Shown here in pieces: positions 56,904 to 64,000 of a stretch of DNA of 64,000 nt (position 1 is the stretch's first letter; the number at the start of each line of letters is the position of its first letter). The notes beneath the pieces were generated by a model. That model worked only from the letters and a program-made list of their open reading frames with translations. It was not told the origin of the DNA and did not search any database. The translations under genes and the position numbers were made by a program. Origin of the DNA: Benincasa hispida (taxonomy: Eukaryota > Streptophyta > Magnoliopsida > Cucurbitales > Cucurbitaceae); the NCBI RefSeq assembly GCF_009727055.1, contig NC_052354.1:808755-872754 (forward strand), written 5' to 3'.

Positions 56904-59219
56904 TTACACAAATCGGCCAATAAAACTTGCCCATTGGGTCCGAATGACGTCGATCTCTCCTTGCGTATATGCATCTTTTGTATTGAACTACAAAAAGGAA
57001 AAAAAAAAAAGATAAACTCAACATAAGTTTACGTCCATTTATTAAATTAAAGCTAACACTATATAAAAAATAAATAATTTACATACGAGGCTAGTAATGG
57101 GAGTAGTAGGATTATGCACTATTTCGTGTATATACTTTTGTACATAGTACTCACATTCTACAGAATCTAATTGACGAGGGCACTGCATATAAAGTTGAAA
57201 ACAATTGTTAAATTGTTATAAAGAAGTCGAATGAACATAATTGTTAAAAAATGAATATAAATTTATCTTTACAGATTTCCATTTTGGAGAAGACCGATAG
57301 TGTTGGAGATCGTGCTTGGCTTGCCATGTTTTCAATCCACTAAATAGTTTAAAAAAATTAGTTAAACATAAATACTTCAATTAAGAGTTAAGAAAGTTCA
57401 ATTACACTTACATATTTATAACTCCATGAAAATCCTCTTGAACCTTGCTTTGAAGAGAATCCAAAATATAAACACAATTTTCTTGTAGATTGATTACAAT
57501 CAATATCCAATGATAACTATAATAAGCAACAATTTTGAAATATTAGTACGTGTATAATGCAAATTAGCCACAACATAAACACAATTTACTTACCCTGTGT
57601 TATATGGAATGAGAACTATTTGGTCTAAATTAGCCAATTCTAATTGATTGGCTAAATTTCTGGATCGGATATCTTGAGACTTCATGTGTGGCGATATTCT
57701 TGCTTGATCAATTATAAAAAATTTCTTCATAATATCACGACCACATTCATCCCAAAGATATCTAAACAAAGTAAAAGTTATTATTTATCAACATGAAACA
57801 AAGTATACATGAGTGAATCTAGATGAGTAATACTTACGCAATGTATGTCAAAATACACATGTAACCTATTTCAACCATATTGCAATATTGGAGCAGATCA
57901 TCACGGCCTAAATAAATAAATTTGTCTCTTCCAAATATATGCCCGTCCAAAGAGATACGGATCATGTCTACATTGTTCATGTTATGCATGGCATGTCCGT
58001 TCAATAATTTGATAGTACCATTAGCTTTAGCATATTTGGAGGACTGGCTGAAGCTCTTAATGGATGAATGATCCTACCATAACCAAAGTTACAAAAATTA
58101 AAAGTCGGAAAATAATAAATAACCAAACTCATAAACTAAAAAGAAAACATATTTTTTTCTCGTCATCCATAACTACAAGTTCACGAGGCCATTTTGCGAA
58201 GTTACCCATTGCTTGCTTTAAGAACTCTATTTTACCCTTCGTAGGAATTGGTATAGGCAAATCTTCTCCAATGACAATGTAAATCAGAACTTTAATAGTT
58301 AAGCATGACACATCATCATCAAATGCTGTGGCTACTGCAACAATATTATCTACAGTTCCTATAGTCAAGTGGCATAGTGTCCCATTAACAAAGAACTTAT
58401 GTCATGCATGGTTAAGCACGTACAATATGATTAAAATTTAAAAGTCACAATAAATAAATTACCTCCAAATCTTCTTTGGACATCTTCTCAGTATCTTCTT
58501 CTTTAGACATCTTCTCAGTATCTTCTTCCGATTCACTTAGTGCAACACTTCCAACAGATGATTTGGACTGATGAGATTGTTTGCTGTAAGTTCTTTCTCT
58601 TGACATTTTACCATGTCGAACAATTTTTTGACTAAAGTCTCCTTTAGTTTCTTGTCTCATAGAGGACTTTGGTTTTACTAATTTGAAATATTGAGAATGG
58701 GAAACAAAATCACCCATTCCTCTAACATGTCCCCAATGTTCTTCCGTACCCAATGCTTCCTAGATGCAGACATTAGTATACAATGTTTGGACTTAGAATC
58801 CACATTGAACGACATCTGCACAATGAAAAAAGTAGTTAAACAATAAACTAATAAACTACTATGCACGTGAATTAAAAGTTTAGAAAACATACCGTTACAC
58901 AATCAAAAAGTTTGTCTTTTAAATGATTTGGAACTTTTTTCCAAGAATCATATGTTATAAGAATTTGTTGTCGAACACAAACTCCTATATAACTCTGCAT
59001 CTTCTTTGCTCCAGATCCAACCAGTTGTCCATGTTCATTATAATCGATGGTCAACCGTTGCCCAAATGTCCTTATTTGTGCCAACTCAGACATTGTAGTT
59101 GGGCCACGTGGTATACTTATTCTACTATATTTTTGTGGGATCATNNNNNNNNNNNNNNNNNNNNNNNNNAATTTCTATCATCTCACTGCTACTTGTTGAC
59201 AGTTTCCAATGTCAATCTG
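56904..59219 (-). CDS. CACTA-borne gene: plant-transposase-type N-terminus plus Ulp1/C48 protease domain (5' end incomplete)
   Basis: Exons read on the minus strand: 59219-59170, N gap, 59144-58893, 58815-58758, 58757-58463, 58395 to about 58153, 58073-57838, 57761-57594, 57516-57412, 57339-57273, 57182-57087, 56987-56904 (stop TAA). Exon 59144-58893 has PRGPTTMSELAQIRTFGQRL and YIGVCVRQQILITYDSWKKV, the conserved part of En/Spm-associated plant transposases. 58395-58153 has GTVDNIVAVATAFDDDV and GEDLPIPIPTKGKIEFLKQA. The last six exons keep phase and form a Ulp1-like C48 peptidase: GYHWILIVIN (His), YILDSLQ (Asp), PRQLDSVECEYYV (Gln and Cys). Ulp1 enzymes cleave SUMO. The donor after about 58153 is unclear, and the exon junction near 58758 may hide a frameshift; the start codon is not visible. 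Confidence 0.72.
59145..59169. other. 25-base N gap
   Basis: Undetermined bases interrupt the transposase-type exon. Confidence 0.99.
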
Positions 59220-59510
59220 CAAAAAAAAAAAAAAAAAAAAAACATTACTCACACAAAAAAACATTCATAATCTAATATTAAATTACATATAACTATAGTA
59301 AATGAACATACCATGTTTTAATACATTATTTATCAAACCATCGACCTCACAGTCATGTCAATGTATTGGATTGTTTGTATCATCAAATCTCACGAGAATG
59401 TATCAACATTGAGGCATTCTTTGCATTACCTTCATAACCAACTCTTGTACATATCTCCTATTTCATCTTCATAAAAATTATCCTCAATCTGTTCGTTGTG
59501 GAGATGTTAA
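59220..59510 (-). pseudogene. Further CACTA coding-like remnant upstream of the C48 gene
   Basis: An A run (59220-59241) is followed by minus-strand text that reads FDDTNNPIH and HDCEVDGLINNVLKH with a stop between, bounded by a donor-like GTATGTT near 59310, and NEQIEDNFYEDEIGDMYKSWL near 59500-59440. It resembles 5' exons of the same transposon gene but is interrupted. The assignment rests on position and acidic coding-like texture only. Confidence 0.35.
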
Positions 59511-62500
59511 ACAATGACCAACCCAATTGTGGGTTCTTTTACAGCCAGCGTCCCCTTAGTCACAGAAACTCCTCCTATTTCAATGACTTGAGGGAGGCCC
59601 GAGCTAAATGAAATGGGAGACGTCTGATATGCTGGGATTTATGGCTCAAGCCTTCGATCCTCTGTTGTTGAAATATGATTAACGGATTCGCGACAAAATC
59701 GTTAGAATAAATTAAAGCACCTTTTAGACCACATCATGTCTGTTTTGACTATTCAAGAACAGATTAATCTCATCCAGGCTTCCTCCCACCAAAGGTCCTC
59801 GACATACATTGAATAAAATAAATGATAATTCATGATAGGAGTTCCAAGTGCCTATTTCCACATAATGATTCAATCCTGTACTTCCCTACCACAATAGATT
59901 TAAAGGCCTCAATAATCTTTGAGTGCGTTGACCCGCGTAACACAAAAGATTTCTCTTGTTCCTAGTATCTTCAGTAGAGCCGCAAAGGACTAGTACCTGA
60001 GAAAACTATTTGCTATAATGGCTACTTCTTTCATGATTATGGTTCATCATATTACAACTGGCCTTGTTCACGTAGCCGTTATACTAACTCCACTATTTGA
60101 ACATCCCTCCTAACTAATTAGCCGCATCAGACCTGTGATTATCTATTGGTTGTTCCGTTACCACATCCCCAAGCTTCCAATGAGCTAATTTACTCGAAAG
60201 TCTGACTTATTCTGATATACCAGCTGGCATAACCAGAATATCTTTTTCACACGTTTTTGTGACACATGCGAATAAACCTCAGTTCCATTAGCATCCAGAT
60301 ATCCATTATCTCATAGGTAAAGTAACACTCACGTAGGGCACGAATTTGGATAATTGGAGGAAAGTTGAAGAGAAGCTGTGAGGAAACGTCCTCCGATGAA
60401 CCAATGCGAGAGGCCGAAGGAACAGCGGCTTAATATCGTCGAACTTACGAGAGACTTGTGCAACACTACTTATATTTGTCTCCTCATATTCTCTTAAACA
60501 AAGGTTAAAGATGTCTTGGCCATAGTGTGAATTAACAATTCTATATTAAGAACCTATTATAGAGTAGAATTTTGCTTTTTGACCTCACCCGCCTTGTCAG
60601 AATTAAATTTGGTTTGCTGTCTCTTAAATGTAGTTAACATTCTTTTCATCGCCTGTGATGTGTATCCACTACTCAACGCGGGATATTATGTGGACTTGCA
60701 GAGTAAAAATGCGCCCTATCCATCGTAAAATGAATTCTGATATGTTAGACTCTGATTATCGGCCTCTTTCTAATGTGAAGCATTACATACTTCCACTCTC
60801 ATCCCAAGCCATCTCCCTACTATATGTGCTAGATAAACCTAAACTCTCTTTTAAAGTTCAACCCGTAAAAATTTAAGAAGAGCGCTCTCGAGACAAAACA
60901 AAGACCACCAAAGTATATTTGTGATCCATATGTCCTAGTGAGACACTCTATATAACTCCTAATACAAGAATATTATGATTATCAGAAGCTAGGAGTTAAT
61001 TAAAGTGTGTTATGGCACCTATGTAGACTTCTATAGCTCAGAACCGCCCTAAAAACAAGAAAATAAGGCATTGAGCATGAATTCGTTCTGCCCACTGAAA
61101 TGAGAATCCTAACAGATACCCCTGTTAGATACTCGTAAACGGTTTTGGTGCGGGTGGCAGATAAGTGGAGATTTCCTAGAGTTACCACACAGCTAATTCG
61201 CATCTAAAGTGCCTTACCAAGGTGGTCTAATTTTGCCCAAGATTCCATTTTATCAATCGTTGAAAAAAAGTATAACGAAGAGAGTTGAAAGAGTAAAATG
61301 ACTTATCCTTCTTCTGTGTATTAGGAGAGATTCGATGATGATAAAAGAAAAACATTCCTATTTCTCATTCCTATATAGTTAATGTAGGAACTCTCCTTTC
61401 AGTGTGTGAAAGAAGTTTAGGACTTGTTACTTCTCAGTGTAAAATGGAACTTCGAGATTAAACAATGCCCAAATATTCTGCCTTTCAGAAGGACGTGTCT
61501 CTCCGAACTTTGACACCTTGCCCTCCTACGTACAAGAGCTTGGTCTGATCTAGAGTAACGTACATATGTTAGAATTGGAAAGGACTGTTCCCCTTGGATA
61601 TTAATGAACGTTTTTAACGTCATCAATAAATTCTTGCTCCCACAATAAAATAATTACTATCAGAATTGACTCAGTGAGCGGAGAGAACTTGCACGTTCTT
61701 CGAAGCGAATCAAAAAGAGAGACTCAACCCAGGCTTACCCTCGATAAAAGATACCAGCAAACAGACATTATCCTGCTGTAGGCATCAATGCTCCGTTTCA
61801 AAATCATAGATAGATTCGCATTTAAAATCGGAAAGTCATAGGTCACACATTTATGCAAAGTGACAATCCATGAATTGATATCATTTCAGCTCGGCGCCTT
61901 TGTTATTCATATTACGAAATTGTGAATTTTTGGTTATCCCAGGGCTAACTATATCCATCGTTCGACCGACTGTTGTGTGAAGGACAATGTTAATTGAAAT
62001 TCATCTGCAACAGTTTGCACTTCCTTACCTCGATAGCCTTAAGTAGAAATCGTAGCATCTGTATGCTCCCTACTACCATCTCTACTCCTTGTCATATCTT
62101 TGCACACACCAGTCATTAGTGGGGGATTGTTTACTATGTTGAAGCCCAGAACAGAGCCGTCAGCTTATATTCGTTTCCTGCTAGCGCAATATTAGATGTG
62201 AGCTTAGGGTCATCACAAACAGATTGGAGCCAGGTTAATTCAGTTGACTGGAATGGGAGTTGTGGTAATGCTGATATTAATTGCTCAGGATCATTATTAC
62301 ATTCATCTAATGATGGAGGGAATGATTGTCTCCCACACCTTTCCTTTCAACTGGCCAGATAAAGTAACTTCCAGTAAACCAAAAATGATCCTTTTTGTGT
62401 AAAATCATGTTGAGCAAACAGTGCTTGCCTATAAAGCAAAACCCAGTCTCCCTCTATTAAACCAGAGATGGTAAGGTGATTAAATCCCCGAAGGATTCTA

Positions 62501-63420
62501 TCAACGCTATACCAGTATAATATATAGGAAAGTTTTTTAACCCTGCTGCCAGCTAAGACAACATTTATCATGCTTCTGTGAAGGATAGCCTTTTCAACAA
62601 TATAATCTTTTACACATAGTGGATATTTTCCTTCACTCTCCATTTATAACGTTGGTTATTCGGTTATGCTTTATTAATGGAGTTTTTCTGATGTTTCCTA
62701 ACACATGTTCAATCCTTTGCAAGGCATAAGTCCTGATTGCGATAGACAATCATTAGTCTCCTTTGCTTCGTTTGAAATGGTGTTATAATTAAAATCCAAA
62801 TGTGAAGCTTACTACAGACATGAGTAAAGTGTGCCCATAACAATCAATTAGATCATATGCCTTGTTAACGTACCTCATGTAAGTAATTCTACTATTTCTA
62901 CTCATGTATGATATCACTTTATATCTACCAGGATGTCAGTCTTTTTACTTCTGTCTTTATCGAAAGTACGCGTAAATACTCAGTAGGCCACGAAGGCGGT
63001 GTGCTGAATTAAATAAAAAAGCATCAACATCTATTGAAGGTACGTGCTTCCAAATTATACAAAATAACTCAAGACACTAGTATCTGAGGCTATGTAAAAA
63101 CGAGTTATCACTAGTATTTTTTTTCATTTCGAGTGGATCCTAAATTGCGGAATCTGAGAGCTTGATAATGCAGCTGTCTGGTATATAGTATAATCTACCT
63201 TTGGATGGGTAACATGGTAAATATACATTACTATATATTGTTTGGATTGTGTCTGTTTCCATAATGATGTAAGATGTTCCAAACAAGGCTTTTCATATTG
63301 GATGATAGTCACATTCAATTTTTTATAACACACTTATAGTTTAAGTGATCACCATTAAATCATACTAAATTTAGTGAGAGAAGTCAGCTAAACTTGAGAT
63401 TAAATGACTAAATAAGTAAT
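59511..63420. other. About 3.9 kb with no recognisable feature and unusual texture
   Basis: I find no transposase, retroelement, gene, RNA or repeat here. The sequence has more G+C and many more CpG steps than the DNA on either side, almost no homopolymer or dinucleotide tracts, and stops scattered in all frames. The longest open frame (62643-62347, minus, 98 codons) shows no domain I know. The neighbours on both sides belong to one CACTA element, so the block sits where its middle should be. Confidence 0.5.
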
Positions 63421-63539
63421 ATAGACAATGACATAAACCGTGGCGAATAGTGTAACCCTTGATCTATTTCATATTTGTGAATGAGGATGCTAATTATATC
63501 TCTACAACACTTTCTTACCATATGAGTAAATTTAATTAT

Positions 63540-63989
63540 GTCCGTAAATTTGAAAATGTAGTCACAAGGAAGGTAGATTCATCATGTAGTCCAAGTCTTA
63601 CATGTTTGGGTAAAATATCACGAATGGCTACTGGTAATAATTGTTGCATAAGAACGTGATGGTCATGCAACTTAAGTCCATAAAGTTTCAAATCTGTGAG
63701 CGACACTAAACTTTGAATGTTCGATGAATAGCCTTCAGGTACTTTAATTTCTGATAGTACCTTACAAAAGCTCAATTTCTCAGCTCGTGTTAATTTATAA
63801 CATGCGGGAGGTAAAAAGACTTTTTTTCTCTCCTACTTGAGGGACTAACTCTGATCTAATGTTCAATTTCACCAAATCTAATCGAGTCTTTATTCCATCT
63901 TTTGTTTTACCAGGAATATCAAGCAATGTGCCAATAAGATTTGCACATACATTCTTTTCAATGTACATCACGTCTAAACAATGTCGCAT
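63540..63989 (-). pseudogene. TNP2-type CACTA transposase fragment with DUF4218-like region
   Basis: The frame 63989-63795 reads MRHCLDVMYIEKNVCANLIG, TLLDIPGKTKDGIKTRLDLV, the conserved end of the TNP2 transposase domain. After a frame change near 63820 (YLPPACY-type text lost or shifted), 63775-63600 reads FCKVLSEIKVPEGYSSNIQS, LVSLTDLKLYGLKLHDHHVL and MQQLLPVAIRDILPKHVR. It then loses similarity abruptly at about 63600. TNP2 proteins bind element ends and carry out cut-and-paste transposition. The rest of the gene lies beyond the window at the 5' side and is missing at the 3' side. Confidence 0.87.
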
Positions 63990-64000
63990 GTCAAGATACT

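Larger units (their letters stand above)
55157..63989 (-). mobile_element. CACTA (En/Spm) transposon, 3' portion; continues beyond the window
   Basis: The left terminus CACTAGAAGAAATTCGGCC (55157) is followed by repeated TTTAATGTCGGTT motifs in both orientations, as in CACTA subterminal regions. Coding remnants on the minus strand occur in the order expected for a CACTA element: TNP2-type transposase at the right edge (63989-63540), then a spliced second gene (59219-56904) nearest the left end. The right terminus is not in the window. An unexplained 4-kb block lies between the two coding parts, and two N gaps (55979-56338, 59145-59169) are inside. Confidence 0.8.

Noticed and set aside
62347..62643. 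98-codon minus-strand open frame in the unexplained block
   Set aside because: No domain, no neighbouring exon in phase; a frame of this length can occur by chance in 4 kb.
59511..63420. Endogenous pararetrovirus or organelle insertion
   Set aside because: No reverse transcriptase, movement-protein or organelle gene motif could be recognised; a database search is needed to exclude it fully.

Overview
Plant nuclear DNA, most likely from a dicot and possibly a cucurbit (the family is an inference; no marker here proves it). The window is AT-rich, its genes are split by GT-AG introns, and transposable elements fill most of it. One ordinary host gene is complete: a spliced gene for an FCP1-type RNA polymerase II CTD phosphatase of the CPL4 type. 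It has eight coding exons at 4336-13198 (+), 447 codons, an intact DLDHT catalytic motif and a C-terminal BRCT domain. Its introns carry a decayed LINE (about 4600-6530) and a 169-bp Tourist-like MITE.

Layout. 1-925: 3' end of a Ty1/copia element. 926-2780: AT-rich DNA with a hAT-like MITE. 2790-13570: CPL4-like gene. 13610-14590: Mutator-type MITE with long inverted ends. 15446-16126: broken 5' part of a second copia element. 16127-30185: minus-strand copia element split by a younger 10.2-kb minus-strand copia element (18204-28371; 1.8-kb LTRs; target duplication CATAG). 30195-32400: LTR-like sequence, a Ty3/gypsy integrase tail and unassigned DNA. 33190-45562: decayed gag-only Ty3/gypsy element. 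Its 5' LTR is interrupted by a 9.6-kb plus-strand copia element (33619-43260; target duplication ATTTG), whose integrase gene is interrupted in turn by a 4-kb gypsy-derived insert (36042-40051).

46129-54200: a small cluster of four F-box/LRR sequences. One is an open 309-codon ORF whose 3' end runs into an antisense copia fragment; the other three are truncated, frameshifted or stopped. Two opposite copies of one MITE family abut the broken copies. 55157-63989: part of a minus-strand CACTA (En/Spm) transposon. It shows a CACTA end with subterminal repeats, a tandem array with an assembly gap, a spliced gene joining a plant-transposase-type N-terminal region to a Ulp1/C48 cysteine-protease domain with all catalytic residues, and TNP2-type transposase remnants at the right edge. 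Between the last two lies about 4 kb (59.5-63.4 kb) in which I recognise nothing and whose texture differs from everything around it.

The cellular gene does not appear to work with its neighbours: the rest is a record of repeated insertion. No new defence or metabolic system is visible. The points most worth a second look are the protease-bearing CACTA gene, the unexplained 4-kb block, the repeat-filled leader of the 10.2-kb copia element, and an LTR flanked by two mirror-image polypurine tracts.
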